Of a stretch of DNA of 36,204 nucleotides, positions 14,368 to 23,540 are shown piece by piece (within the stretch, counting starts at the first letter, position 1; each line of letters begins with the position of its first letter). A program made the translations under genes and the position numbers. The notes under the pieces were generated by a model. It was not told the origin of the DNA. It did not search any database and was given only the letters and a program-made list of their open reading frames with translations. This DNA comes from Cardinium hertigii_C (GTDB taxonomy: Bacteria; Bacteroidota; Bacteroidia; Cytophagales; Amoebophilaceae): the NCBI RefSeq assembly GCF_050864855.1, contig NZ_JBOZWW010000039.1, positions 1-36,204 of the forward strand, given 5' to 3'.

Positions 14368-16110
14368 TTACTTGGTAGGTTTAACCTTTTGGGCCATATC
14401 TACTGCCATATATACATCTAGAGATGCAGAAAAGTCATTAGGGGGCACACTGTTAACCCAGTTGTAACGTAATACTTGAAGAGAAGGATGAACGGAACAA
14501 ATCATAGGTACTTCGGTTGCTATCATTTTATTCAACTCTACATATAAACGCTTTCTTTCTGCCTCGTTGGTGGTTTTCATAGCCTTATGAAACAACGCAT
14601 TAAATGCAGTGTTTTCATAGTAAGCACCAACTAATTTCTTGTTCATAATCAAATCAAAGAAAGTACAAGGATCAGGATAATCAGCAGACCAACTCAATGT
14701 GTGCATCATAGTAGCGCCTTTGATGGCCTTACTATACAATTCTGGCCAAATATTGGTTACTACTTGAACTTGTATGCCAATATGGGCCATACATTGGGCA
14801 AAAAATTCTGCTTTATCTTTATAACTTGTCTCTGAGCGGGTATCCAATGTAATAACCGGAAATCCTTGTCCACCTGGGAAACCTGCTTTAGCCAAATATT
14901 CTTTTGCACGCTCCAGATTATAGCCATATAAATCCTCCAAGTCATTGGCATGATCCATTAACACAGGTGGGACTAGAGATTGCGCTGGTTGCGCAGTACC
15001 TTTGTAAAATTTTTGATTATAAAATACCCTATCAAAAGCCATAGACATAGCCTGCCTTACATAAGGATTTTTAAAAATATCATGGCTATGATTATAGACA
15101 AATAACTCAGTTCTAGCACCGGGAACTTGCTCCAAAACCAATCCTTTTTCACTCCACTCTGGTAAAAGTTCACCTGTTGGTCCGATAAGCCGTAATGTAA
15201 AGCCCGCATCGCTAACCTGTTGTATATCAACCTCCCGATTTTGCACTTTTAACCAACGTGGGTGCTCTTCAACAATAATATCCGTTACAATTTTATCTAC
15301 CAAAGGCAACGTTTTACCCGCATAAGGCTCTATTACAGACCTATACAATTCATCTCCTTCAGCAGGAAATAATACTTCTCTAAAGGTAGGATTCTTGACA
15401 AAGGTCAATTGCGTGGCCTGCGGATTAAAGCCACCCTCTAGGATAAAAGGACCTGTACCCACCGGATGGTTTAAAAATTCAGGACCATAGTGCATCACCG
15501 CCTCTTTAGGAACCACAAAAGCAATCGGCATAGCTAAAAAATTCAAAAACAGCACCCAAGGTTCCGTAAGGGTAACCTGTAGGGTATAATCATCCAAGGC
15601 TTTCAACCCTTCTACTTCTTGGGCATAATCTGACTGTTCTTTCCATGCATCCAATCCTTTAATTTTGCCATCTATCAGACCAAGATAAGGGACTGTATTT
15701 TTAGGATCTACGATTCTTTTTAAACTAAAAACAAAATCAGCTGCTTTGAGTTCCCTCCCTTTTCCATTTGGGAAACAGATATCATCTTGAAATAAGACAC
15801 CTTTTTTAATTTTAAAGGTATAGACCAAGCCATCTGGAGAAACAGTAGGCATTTCTTCAGCAAGATTGGGTACAAACTCAAATGGTCTCTTAAAGCAATG
15901 ATAGTTATATAACCCTTCATATATCTTGGCAACTACATCAGAAGAACTCGAATCATCAATTCTTACTGGGTCGGTACCATTAATGGGACGGACCGATATA
16001 TTATTTAAAGTGGGGGTAGCAAGCAACTGCTTTTTTTTAAAATCTTGATAGTAGATGGCACCAAATACCCATAGAGACATCAATAATAATATGGTTCTTT
16101 TACTAATCAT
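14368..16110 (-). CDS. oppA: Peptide ABC transporter substrate-binding protein OppA
   Basis: This 580-residue extracytoplasmic solute-binding protein of family 5 delivers peptides to OppBCDF. The N-terminus (about residues 6-22, TILLLMSLWVFGAIYYQ) is a hydrophobic export signal or membrane anchor without a lipobox cysteine or clear cleavage site. The mature part has family blocks: ASDVVAKIYEGLYNY-like near the start (SSDVVAKIYEGLYNY), KAADFVFSLKRIVDP, PVGTGPFILE, YVRQAMSMAFDR and a late SWSADYPDP. The SBP_bac_5 fold and length (Opp/Dpp about 530-560) fit. The gene leads the operon and is separated from oppB by 143 nt containing a strong hairpin. Confidence 0.92.
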   Translation of the reverse strand: MISKRTILLLMSLWVFGAIYYQDFKKKQLLATPTLNNISVRPINGTDPVRIDDSSSSDVVAKIYEGLYNYHCFKRPFEFVPNLAEEMPTVSPDGLVYTFKIKKGVLFQDDICFPNGKGRELKAADFVFSLKRIVDPKNTVPYLGLIDGKIKGLDAWKEQSDYAQEVEGLKALDDYTLQVTLTEPWVLFLNFLAMPIAFVVPKEAVMHYGPEFLNHPVGTGPFILEGGFNPQATQLTFVKNPTFREVLFPAEGDELYRSVIEPYAGKTLPLVDKIVTDIIVEEHPRWLKVQNREVDIQQVSDAGFTLRLIGPTGELLPEWSEKGLVLEQVPGARTELFVYNHSHDIFKNPYVRQAMSMAFDRVFYNQKFYKGTAQPAQSLVPPVLMDHANDLEDLYGYNLERAKEYLAKAGFPGGQGFPVITLDTRSETSYKDKAEFFAQCMAHIGIQVQVVTNIWPELYSKAIKGATMMHTLSWSADYPDPCTFFDLIMNKKLVGAYYENTAFNALFHKAMKTTNEAERKRLYVELNKMIATEVPMICSVHPSLQVLRYNWVNSVPPNDFSASLDVYMAVDMAQKVKPTK

Positions 16111-16350
16111 AATTTTGTATAATATTTGTAATTTTAGGCTTTAAAGTTGGTAGACGAACTCTAATGATGAAACAGCATCGAAAAATGTTGGCAATAAAAT
16201 TTTAGCTTATAAAGCATAAGAAATAAATTCATAATATGCTACGCAATTTAACTTATTTTGCAGTAATAAACAACCGATGAGCTGTTTTTTAGGTTCTACT
16301 TATAAACAAAAGATTATCAGGTTTTTTAGAAGGAAAGCTGCTGTTCTGAC

Positions 16351-17127
16351 TCATATTACACATACATTGGTCTTTTTTACAATGCCTTTGGGACTATTGC
16401 GTATAAAAGAGAGCACCATCTCTTTTTCATTAGAATGGATCACTTGGTTCGCTACCGCTTCTAATGCCAAGGGCAACAACAATTGACTATGATAGATCAA
16501 ACGGTAGATATGGTGTATCGTATCGGATTGTTCTTTTGTAAAACGATGCCGTTGTAATGCGATCAGATTGATGCCACAATAGCGCAAAGGCTCTCGTGCT
16601 ACTTTAATAAAAGGTGGAACATCCTTACGCACAATACTTTTAGAAGCAACCATGCTATAGGCCCCTATCCGCATAAACTGATGAACGGCTGCCATACCAC
16701 CTATTACGGCATGGTGATGGAGTTGGACATGGCCTGCCAGCTGTGCACCATTGGTAACAGTTACATGATCTTCAACCATACAATCATGGGCGACATGTAC
16801 ATAGGCCATGAGCAATACATGCGCACCTATAATGGTATCACCCAAAGTGCCTCTATTGAGGGTAACAAATTCACGTATAACGGTATGATCTCCGACTTCT
16901 ACATAGGTTTTCAAGGTGGCTGGCTTTCGATCCTGCGCCACGGCACCAATCACTGCACCTGGAAAAATTTGGCAATTTTTGCCTATACGACTGCCAGACA
17001 TAATGGTCACATGAGGCCCTATATAGGTACCGTCACCTATGACTACATCTTCTTGAATCGTTACAAAATTGCCTATGTTTACCGATTTCCCCAGCATAGC
17101 ACCGGGATGGATATCAGATTGCTTCAT
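16351..17127 (-). CDS. lpxA: UDP-N-acetylglucosamine O-acyltransferase LpxA
   Basis: LpxA catalyses the first step of lipid A synthesis, adding a hydroxyacyl chain from ACP to UDP-GlcNAc. The protein is a left-handed beta helix built from hexapeptide repeats, with the catalytic His114 in HVAHDC and IREFVTLNRGT before it. The C-terminal helical region (IALQRHRFTKEQSDTIHHIY) is typical. I chose the ATG at 17127 (258 residues, MKQSDIHPGAML), which matches the family start and overlaps lpxC-fabZ by 14 nt. An upstream start at 17178 would add 17 atypical residues inside fabZ. It is the last gene of the lpxD-lpxC/fabZ-lpxA run. Confidence 0.93.
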   Translation of the reverse strand: MKQSDIHPGAMLGKSVNIGNFVTIQEDVVIGDGTYIGPHVTIMSGSRIGKNCQIFPGAVIGAVAQDRKPATLKTYVEVGDHTVIREFVTLNRGTLGDTIIGAHVLLMAYVHVAHDCMVEDHVTVTNGAQLAGHVQLHHHAVIGGMAAVHQFMRIGAYSMVASKSIVRKDVPPFIKVAREPLRYCGINLIALQRHRFTKEQSDTIHHIYRLIYHSQLLLPLALEAVANQVIHSNEKEMVLSFIRNSPKGIVKKTNVCVI

Positions 17128-18532
17128 GTTGTTTGACCATTTGAGCCAATAAAACTGCCTCGCACGCCAAATTTTCACCTACAAAAATGCGTCCTTTTAC
17201 CTTTGCAATGGCTACAGACTGTTTTTGCGTAGTACTAAATTTTATATCTGTCAGCAATACACAATGTAACACTAGGGTATCTCCAGGCACCACCATACGA
17301 CGAAATTTACAGCGATCAATGGCAAGAAAGTAGGTTAGATATCGCGCGGGATCTGGTACTTTATGCAACGCCAATATACCACTCGTTTGGGCCAATGCCT
17401 CTACCTGAAGCACACCAGGCATAATAGGTGTACCAGGAAAATGGCCTCGAAAAAAGGGCTCATTAATGGTTACATTTTTAATCCCAATCACATGGGTGTC
17501 ACCTAATTCCATAATCTTATCTACCAATTGAAAAGGATAACGATGGGGTAGCATTTTACTAATTTGTTCTACATTTAACTGGGGCTTAGCCTGTAGGTCA
17601 CAAATAGGGGGGGTGGCTTGTCTGAACAAGTGATTTTTCAAAGCAGCCACAAAACGTATATTGGCCCCATGGCCGGGCTGATGGGCAACCAGTTTCCCTT
17701 GCAAAGGTCTACCCAATAAGGCCACATCACCGATAAGGTCTAATAATTTGTGACGCGCTGGTTCATTGATATACCGTAGCGCAGATAGACTGGAGGGGCT
17801 AGGGGTTACTACATTTTCAACTTTTTTATCAAATAAGTGGGTAAGTTGCTCCAACTGTTCTGTAGGGTCGGTATGATCAGAGAAAATGACCGCTTTGGTA
17901 GGATCTCCTCCCTGTAGCAATCCCTTCTGATACAAGGCAACGATTTCATCCAAATAGATAAAAGTGCGGGCAGCGGCTATTTCTTCCTTAAAACGGGCTA
18001 AGGTGAAGAGGGTTGCATATTGGTGCCCAATGGGCCATCTATTGTAGGAAATGGTTGCATGCAAGCTATAATCTGTATCGGGATACAGCGTATAATGGCT
18101 TTCTGTATCAGGGTCATTGTAGACAAATTTTTCCTTAATGGTAAAAAACTTTTGTGATGCTTCTTGTTGCAACAGACCGGCTTCTAATAAAAGGTGTACA
18201 AAACCTAAGGCACTACCATCTAAATCTGGTACTTCTGGCCCATCTAGCTGCATACAAATATTATCCACTTGCAACCCTGCTAGCGCTGCTAGCCAATGTT
18301 CTACCGTAGCCACTTGTACCTGATTTTTTTCAAGCATAGTACCCCTTTCTGTTGCCACTACATGGGCTATGCAGGCTTCTACAATAGGTTGATTGGGGAG
18401 GTCAACCCGTTGAAATTGTATACCGGTATCAATAGGCATAGGGGTTAAGGTAGCCTTAATTTTTTTACCCGTATGGAGGCCAATGGCTTCAAAGGAAATG
18501 ATACGTTGAATGGTCTGTTGTAGCCGTTGCAT
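17114..18532 (-). CDS. lpxC-fabZ: Bifunctional LpxC deacetylase / FabZ dehydratase
   Basis: This 472-residue fusion joins two enzymes. Residues 1 to about 305 are LpxC, the zinc deacetylase that commits UDP-3-O-acyl-GlcNAc to lipid A. Zinc ligands are His79 (TVEHWLAALAG), His261 and Asp265 (RHKLLDLIGD), and a catalytic His lies in PGHGA (288). Residues from about 320 are FabZ, the hydroxyacyl-ACP dehydratase, with LPHRYPFQLVDKI and catalytic His364 in FRGHFPG and Glu378. This fusion is known across Bacteroidota and supports the taxonomic guess. Joining them may balance the shared hydroxyacyl-ACP pool between lipid A and fatty acids. All catalytic residues are present. Confidence 0.95.
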   Translation of the reverse strand: MQRLQQTIQRIISFEAIGLHTGKKIKATLTPMPIDTGIQFQRVDLPNQPIVEACIAHVVATERGTMLEKNQVQVATVEHWLAALAGLQVDNICMQLDGPEVPDLDGSALGFVHLLLEAGLLQQEASQKFFTIKEKFVYNDPDTESHYTLYPDTDYSLHATISYNRWPIGHQYATLFTLARFKEEIAAARTFIYLDEIVALYQKGLLQGGDPTKAVIFSDHTDPTEQLEQLTHLFDKKVENVVTPSPSSLSALRYINEPARHKLLDLIGDVALLGRPLQGKLVAHQPGHGANIRFVAALKNHLFRQATPPICDLQAKPQLNVEQISKMLPHRYPFQLVDKIMELGDTHVIGIKNVTINEPFFRGHFPGTPIMPGVLQVEALAQTSGILALHKVPDPARYLTYFLAIDRCKFRRMVVPGDTLVLHCVLLTDIKFSTTQKQSVAIAKVKGRIFVGENLACEAVLLAQMVKQHEAI

Positions 18533-18599
18533 CTTAAATATTTTTAAAAGTTATACAAAATCCTTTGATCCAGAAAAAAGTATCATCTATATTGCTTTG

Positions 18600-19595
18600 C
18601 TACTTTTTTGATGGTGCGAGATTTTTAAACCTGGCATAGCACGCTAAGAATTTTTTATTTTCAAAAGCAGGTGTACCGGAAAGGGTAATATTGCCTTTTG
18701 GAAAAGAACGGGTAATACCGGCTCGACCAACTGCTGTAAGACGATCGCCCAAGTGGAGATGGCCTGCCACACCTGTTTGACCACCCAACTTACTATAATC
18801 CCCTATCCTAGTAGATCCAGCAATCCCCACTTGTGCCGCAATACCGGCATGTTGCCCTATTTGAACATTATGAGCGATTTGCACCAAATTATCTATCTTG
18901 GTGCCTTTTCCTATTATGGTGCGTCCTACAGTAGCGGCATCTATAGTAGTATGGGCACCAACTTCTACGTCATCTTCCAATAACACATGACCAACTGAGG
19001 GAATACGTTTGGCAGTGCCATCTGCATGGGTTATAAAACCAAAACCAGGGCTGCCAATGACTGCGCTAGCATGGATGGCACATCGACTACCTATTACCGT
19101 ATAAGGGGCTATTTTGGCACCACTATAGAGTATGGTATCATCGCCAATGGTGACATAATCTCCTACATAGACATGTGGATAAATTTTTACCCCTTTGCCT
19201 ATAACTACATGGTGGCCAATATAGGAAAAAGCGCCTCTGTACACATTTTCTCCTAGTGTAACCTGCCTGCCTATATAAGAAGGAAATTCTATGCCCCATT
19301 TGGGAGCCATTTTTTCTTGGTGTACTTCCTCTATGAGGCGACAAAAACAGCCGTAAGGATCTTCCACAGCTATCAAAGCAGCGGCTACAGGTACAACTGG
19401 CTTGAAATTTTTAGCAACCAAAACAGCAGAAGCTTTGGTTCGGTAAAAATCATCAGCATATTGTGGAGTTACAAAAAAACTAAGCCCTCCTGGGCTTCCT
19501 TCCCCCAAGGTACAAAGATGGGTGAGGACTGCATCGACACCACCCATCGGCCTGGCACCAAATCGATTTATCAATTCTGGTATGGTCCATTGCAT
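18600..19595 (-). CDS. lpxD: UDP-3-O-acylglucosamine N-acyltransferase LpxD
   Basis: LpxD, 331 residues, adds the second hydroxyacyl chain in lipid A synthesis. An N-terminal uridine-binding domain (1 to about 100, including LSFFVTPQYADDFYRTKASAVLV) precedes a hexapeptide-repeat beta helix. The catalytic His242 is in NLVQIAHNVQIG, and GSPGFGFITHADGTAKRIPS is a diagnostic loop. The C-terminal tail ends LAPSKK. It lies 67 nt upstream of lpxC-fabZ in the usual Bacteroidota order, so the three lpx genes probably form one transcript. Confidence 0.94.
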   Translation of the reverse strand: MQWTIPELINRFGARPMGGVDAVLTHLCTLGEGSPGGLSFFVTPQYADDFYRTKASAVLVAKNFKPVVPVAAALIAVEDPYGCFCRLIEEVHQEKMAPKWGIEFPSYIGRQVTLGENVYRGAFSYIGHHVVIGKGVKIYPHVYVGDYVTIGDDTILYSGAKIAPYTVIGSRCAIHASAVIGSPGFGFITHADGTAKRIPSVGHVLLEDDVEVGAHTTIDAATVGRTIIGKGTKIDNLVQIAHNVQIGQHAGIAAQVGIAGSTRIGDYSKLGGQTGVAGHLHLGDRLTAVGRAGITRSFPKGNITLSGTPAFENKKFLACYARFKNLAPSKK

Positions 19596-19713
19596 GGTTT
19601 TACATTTTTGATGGTATAAAAATTTCTAACATTAGTCTAAATAGAACTAACCCATTTGCTAACAAACCTAGTATTTACAATCATTATTGCAATGCGTACA
19701 CCCACTGGTTAGC

Positions 19714-21630
19714 TTATACCACAAGTGCCATATTAGCTATTTCTGCAGCAATTTGCTGGATAAAATCATTTAAAGGCATACTGATTTGGTTGTTTTGTTT
19801 TCGAATGGCAACGGTTTCATCGGTCATTTCTTTTTCGCCAACGACTAGGATATAAGGAACTTTGCGTAAAGTAGCTTCACGAACTTTTTTACCAATGGTT
19901 TCACTTCTAATATCTAAGGCAGTACGTATCTCCTTTTCCAATAGCTTCTGTTGGACTTCCGTGGCATAGCTGGCATATTTATCCGAAAGGGATAAAACTA
20001 CTACTTGTTCTGGGGCTAGCCAGAGTGGAAATTTTCCTGCTGTATGCTCTATTAGAATGGCTATAAAGCGCTCCAATGAACCAAATGGCGCACGATGGAT
20101 CATAACCGGTCGATGCTTTTGGCCATCAGCCCCCATATAGGTTAGATCAAAGCGAATAGGAAGCTGGTAATCCAACTGTACCGTACCCAATTGCCAACTA
20201 CGCCCCAAGGCATCTTTTACCATAAAATCAACCTTTGGTCCATAAAAAGCAGCTTCCCCTAGGACAACCGTAGTTTGCAAACCCTTTTCTTGAGCAATCG
20301 CTTGAATGGCTCCTTCTGCCAGATCCCAATCTTGGGCATCTCCCATATAAGTATTGCTATTGGGATCTCTAAAAGAGAGTTGCGCGGTATAGTCCTTAAA
20401 ACCAAATAGGCCAAATACATAACGTACCAAATCAATTACCTTGGCAAACTCTTCTGCCACTTGGTCTGAACGGCAAAAAATATGGGCATCGTCTTGGGTA
20501 AAACAGCGCGTTCGGGTCAATCCATGCAAGGCACCATGTAATTCATACCGATAGACGGTACCAAATTCTGCCAAACGGATGGGTAACTCCTTATACGAGC
20601 GGGGGGCACTGGTATAAATCTCACAATGATGGGGACAGTTCATAGGCTTTAGGAGGTATTCTTCCTCAGCGGTATGAATGGGTTGAAAGCAATCGGTTTG
20701 GTATTTTTCATAATGGCCAGAGGTTATATACAGTGCCTTATGGCCAATATGGGGGGTAACCACTGGCTGGTATCCTCGTTTGATTTGCTCTTTTTTAAGA
20801 AACTGGACCAATGTATCACACAATAATGCACCCTTAGGCAACCAAAGGGGCAGCCCCAGTCCTACCTTTTCAGAAAAAGTAAAGAGGCCAAGTGCTTTTC
20901 CAATTTTTACATGGCTTCTTTTTTGGGCTTCTGCTCGTCTATATAAAAAATCAGTCAGCTCTTTTTTAGTTGGAAAGGTGATGCCATAGATACGGGTGAG
21001 CTGTTTATTTTTTGCATCCCCTCTCCAATAAGCAGCTGAAACATTTAAAATTTTAACCGCTTTGATCCACCCAGTATGGGGCAAATGAGCCCCCTTACAT
21101 AAATCAACAAAATCACCTTGCTGATAAAAGGTAATGGTGCCGTCTTCCAGTCCTTCTAATAGCTCTAATTTATAAGGATCTTTTTTTTGAGTAAAAAAAG
21201 CAATGGCTTCTTGTTTGGAAATGACGCGACGTACAAATGGATCCTTGCGCTGGGCCAGTCTAATCATCTCTTTTTCTATGGCTGCTAGATCTAAGGTATT
21301 TGTAGGATGAGGTCCTAAATCGACATCATAATAGAATCCTTCTGCAATAGGAGGACCTATACCAAAGGTAACCCCTGGATAACATAGCGTCAATGCCGCA
21401 GCCAAAAGGTGGGCAGAAGAGTGCCAAAAGAGCTGCTTCCCTGCTTCATCTTCCCATCTAAGGAAATGAAGGGTAGCATCTACCTCAATAGGACGGGTAA
21501 GGTCATAAAGGACCCCATTTACCTGAACGGCTAACACATCAACAGCTGTGCCAAGTTGTTGGGCAATGGCTAAACCAGTAATCCCTTTGGGAAATGAATT
21601 GGTTTGACCATCGATTAAAATATGAATCAT
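19714..21630 (-). CDS. thrS: Threonyl-tRNA synthetase
   Basis: This 638-residue class II synthetase is close to the E. coli length of 642. It begins with a TGS domain (1 to about 60). The editing domain that removes mischarged serine follows, with His70, His74, Cys178 and His182 in HSSAH and DLCKGAH. The catalytic core has zinc ligands Cys332 (MNCPHH) and His383 (DDAHIF) and a late His (VMIHRAPFGSLERF), plus a C-terminal anticodon domain. All key residues are present. The 118-nt gap to lpxD holds no clear terminator. Confidence 0.96.
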   Translation of the reverse strand: MIHILIDGQTNSFPKGITGLAIAQQLGTAVDVLAVQVNGVLYDLTRPIEVDATLHFLRWEDEAGKQLFWHSSAHLLAAALTLCYPGVTFGIGPPIAEGFYYDVDLGPHPTNTLDLAAIEKEMIRLAQRKDPFVRRVISKQEAIAFFTQKKDPYKLELLEGLEDGTITFYQQGDFVDLCKGAHLPHTGWIKAVKILNVSAAYWRGDAKNKQLTRIYGITFPTKKELTDFLYRRAEAQKRSHVKIGKALGLFTFSEKVGLGLPLWLPKGALLCDTLVQFLKKEQIKRGYQPVVTPHIGHKALYITSGHYEKYQTDCFQPIHTAEEEYLLKPMNCPHHCEIYTSAPRSYKELPIRLAEFGTVYRYELHGALHGLTRTRCFTQDDAHIFCRSDQVAEEFAKVIDLVRYVFGLFGFKDYTAQLSFRDPNSNTYMGDAQDWDLAEGAIQAIAQEKGLQTTVVLGEAAFYGPKVDFMVKDALGRSWQLGTVQLDYQLPIRFDLTYMGADGQKHRPVMIHRAPFGSLERFIAILIEHTAGKFPLWLAPEQVVVLSLSDKYASYATEVQQKLLEKEIRTALDIRSETIGKKVREATLRKVPYILVVGEKEMTDETVAIRKQNNQISMPLNDFIQQIAAEIANMALVV

Positions 21631-22015
21631 TGTATTACTTAATTAGCTGCTGTTATACGATGGACTTGCGATGGCTATAAAAGATGCACTACAAAACGTG
21701 AACATAAGCAATGCGCTACTGCTTTTTTTGATAAAGTAGTAGCCTAAAATCATACGCTGTGTAAAAATTACTGAAAGAAACGGGACTTTACAAATCGTAA
21801 AATAGAAGGTATACTTCTGGTAGGCTTGACTAAACGGTTTGATGCGTTATCTATAAGGGACGCTTTTTAACGGCTAAGTTTTGAAAGAGCCTTTTTAGGC
21901 TTTTTGAAAGATAATGTACATGCATTGTCTTTGATTAAAAAGGGTTGTAATAAACCAATATGAATAAACTAGTGGATAGACTATAAAGGTTCAATATAAA
22001 CGGAACGATAATAGT

Positions 22016-22044
22016 AAAATAGGGAACATAATGTTCCCTATTTT
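22016..22044 (-). terminator. Terminator hairpin downstream of the ankyrin lipoprotein gene
   Basis: A perfect 13-nt inverted repeat (AAAATAGGGAACA and its complement) surrounds a 3-nt TAA centre. T-rich sequence flanks both sides, so it can terminate in either direction. It lies 89 nt beyond the ankyrin gene stop and well before thrS, which separates the two transcripts. Confidence 0.65.
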
Positions 22045-22103
22045 TGTATAGGACGTTTAAAAGATTTCGTTAAGATGAAACCCTTTGGTTAACGCCTTTG
22101 ACT

Positions 22104-22125
22104 GGCCTAAATAGATGTTTAGGCC
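22104..22125 (-). other. Hairpin directly after the ankyrin gene stop codon
   Basis: The arms GGCCTAAA (22104-22111) and TTTAGGCC (22118-22125) are perfect, with a 6-nt loop. The structure begins 7 nt past the stop codon. No T-run follows, so it is more likely a 3'-end stabilising structure or a weak terminator that works together with the hairpin at 22016. Confidence 0.4.
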
Positions 22126-22132
22126 GTTGTAT

Positions 22133-23524
22133 TTATTCATTCGGATCTGCTCCATGTTTTTCTAAGAACTCAGCTATTCCAAATTGGCCAGAACGGATTG
22201 CATGCGCGTAAGGAGTCATTTTATCATGATCTTTTGCATGTAAATCTGCTTTTTCTTTTATCAATACTGAAGCATACAATAATTTACCATGTATTGCTGT
22301 ATACATCAAAGCGGTCTTTCCTTCATGATCTTGTTCTTCCAGGTTGAACCGTCTATTTTGTAACAAATTTAAAATAGGTTGTTTGTCAAGATCTGGAAAA
22401 TTTATTATATGGTGCATTAAAAAAGTCAGCCCTTTGTGATCTTTTATATTCATATCTGCTCCTTTGTCTAGCAAGGGAGCAATACTATCTACACTATCAT
22501 GTATTGCTGCATGCATCAAAGCAGTCCTTCCAGAAGCATCTTGTACATCCATGCTTGCCCCTTTGTCTATCAAGAAATTAACAAAGTCTTTTTGCTTAGG
22601 CATATTAGATATTACTACATGCATCAAGGCAGTTTTTCCTTCATAATCTCCTAAACTCATGAATGCCCCATAGTTGATCAATAACTCGGCATTCTCTTTT
22701 TTTTGATGCATTATTGCATACATTAAAGCAGTTTTTCCTTCGTGATCTTGCGCATTTAGATTTATTCGATTGCTTTCTACCAATAACTTATAAATATCTG
22801 GCTCAAGACCTATTGCCCCATACATTAAAGCAGTTTTGCCTTCATGATCTTTTGCATTTAGATTTACATGTTGGTTCTTTAGCAAGTACTTGATAGTCTG
22901 TACTTTATTATTTATAATTGCCCGCATCAAGGGAGTTATTCCTTCTTTATCTCCCGCGTTCAAAAGTTCTATCTTGGAATCTGCAGTACTGTCTGTTAAT
23001 AAATTGTTTTCTGTCAATATTTTAACAACATCTATTTTATCATTTGCTATTGCATACATTAAAGCAGTTCTCCCGTTATTATCTTGGACATTCAGATCTG
23101 CTTTATTGCGTATTAGTTGTTCAAGCTCTTCTATACGACCACCTGCTGCTGCATCCATTAAAAGTGTCATCCCATATGGACCACGCTTTGCATTCAGCAT
23201 ATCGATACCCATCATAGCATCCTTACATGCATATGGATGTACTTCACTTGCGTTGAAGGCCTCTGTAGTTGATAGGTCGTATGGATTTAATGTGGTACCC
23301 ATAGCAGTACTGTTACTCAACCCAGTTGCATTGGATAGAGATGGCATGTTTGTAGGAATAGGGGTACCCATTACATTAGAAAATAGAGCAGCACCTAACA
23401 TGGTTTGCATCGGCTTTTTAAGCTTCTTTGTACCTATTCCTTGCTTTATGCTGGTACAAGAAGACAAAGCATGGACGGTTAATAATCCAATGCATAGACC
23501 TACTCTACTGTTTATTTTTCTCAT
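22133..23524 (-). CDS. Ankyrin-repeat lipoprotein
   Basis: This 463-residue protein has a lipoprotein signal peptide: basic start MRKINSR, a hydrophobic core, and lipobox LSSC with the lipidated Cys23. A low-complexity linker (to about 105) is followed by ten ankyrin repeats recognisable by G-x-T-x-L-M, for example GRTALMYAIAND, GKTALMYGAIGL, GRTALMHAAIHD and GKTALMYTAIHG, ending near the C-terminus (HGADPNE). Ankyrin domains bind proteins and are common in effectors of intracellular symbionts. The lipobox indicates an envelope-anchored protein rather than a freely injected one; its side of the membrane is unknown. Adjacent repeats are very alike at DNA level. The IS5-type element starts 16 nt upstream of the ATG, so the native promoter has been displaced. 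Confidence 0.88.
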   Translation of the reverse strand: MRKINSRVGLCIGLLTVHALSSCTSIKQGIGTKKLKKPMQTMLGAALFSNVMGTPIPTNMPSLSNATGLSNSTAMGTTLNPYDLSTTEAFNASEVHPYACKDAMMGIDMLNAKRGPYGMTLLMDAAAGGRIEELEQLIRNKADLNVQDNNGRTALMYAIANDKIDVVKILTENNLLTDSTADSKIELLNAGDKEGITPLMRAIINNKVQTIKYLLKNQHVNLNAKDHEGKTALMYGAIGLEPDIYKLLVESNRINLNAQDHEGKTALMYAIMHQKKENAELLINYGAFMSLGDYEGKTALMHVVISNMPKQKDFVNFLIDKGASMDVQDASGRTALMHAAIHDSVDSIAPLLDKGADMNIKDHKGLTFLMHHIINFPDLDKQPILNLLQNRRFNLEEQDHEGKTALMYTAIHGKLLYASVLIKEKADLHAKDHDKMTPYAHAIRSGQFGIAEFLEKHGADPNE

Positions 23525-23540
23525 AGCTATTAATGTTTAA

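Larger units (their letters stand above)
21631..22132. other. Intergenic region between ank lipoprotein gene and thrS
   Basis: No gene is recognised in these 502 bases. They hold two hairpins downstream of the ankyrin gene, listed separately. A third possible signal is on the plus strand at 21888-21905: AGCCT, a TTTT loop, AGGCT, then TTTT. It has terminator form although no plus-strand gene lies upstream, so a small RNA ending there is possible but unsupported. The thrS promoter must also lie in this region. Confidence 0.4.

Noticed and set aside
16681..17136. 151-codon plus-strand open frame opposite lpxA
   Set aside because: Its periodic composition is the shadow of the hexapeptide repeats of lpxA on the other strand.
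22440..23160. CRISPR-like regular repeats
   Set aside because: The period is about 99-102 nt, the units are coding and degenerate, and they match ankyrin repeats.
22890..23540. 216-codon plus-strand open frame
   Set aside because: It lies antisense to the ankyrin gene, has the biased composition expected from the repeat codons, and shows no family motif.
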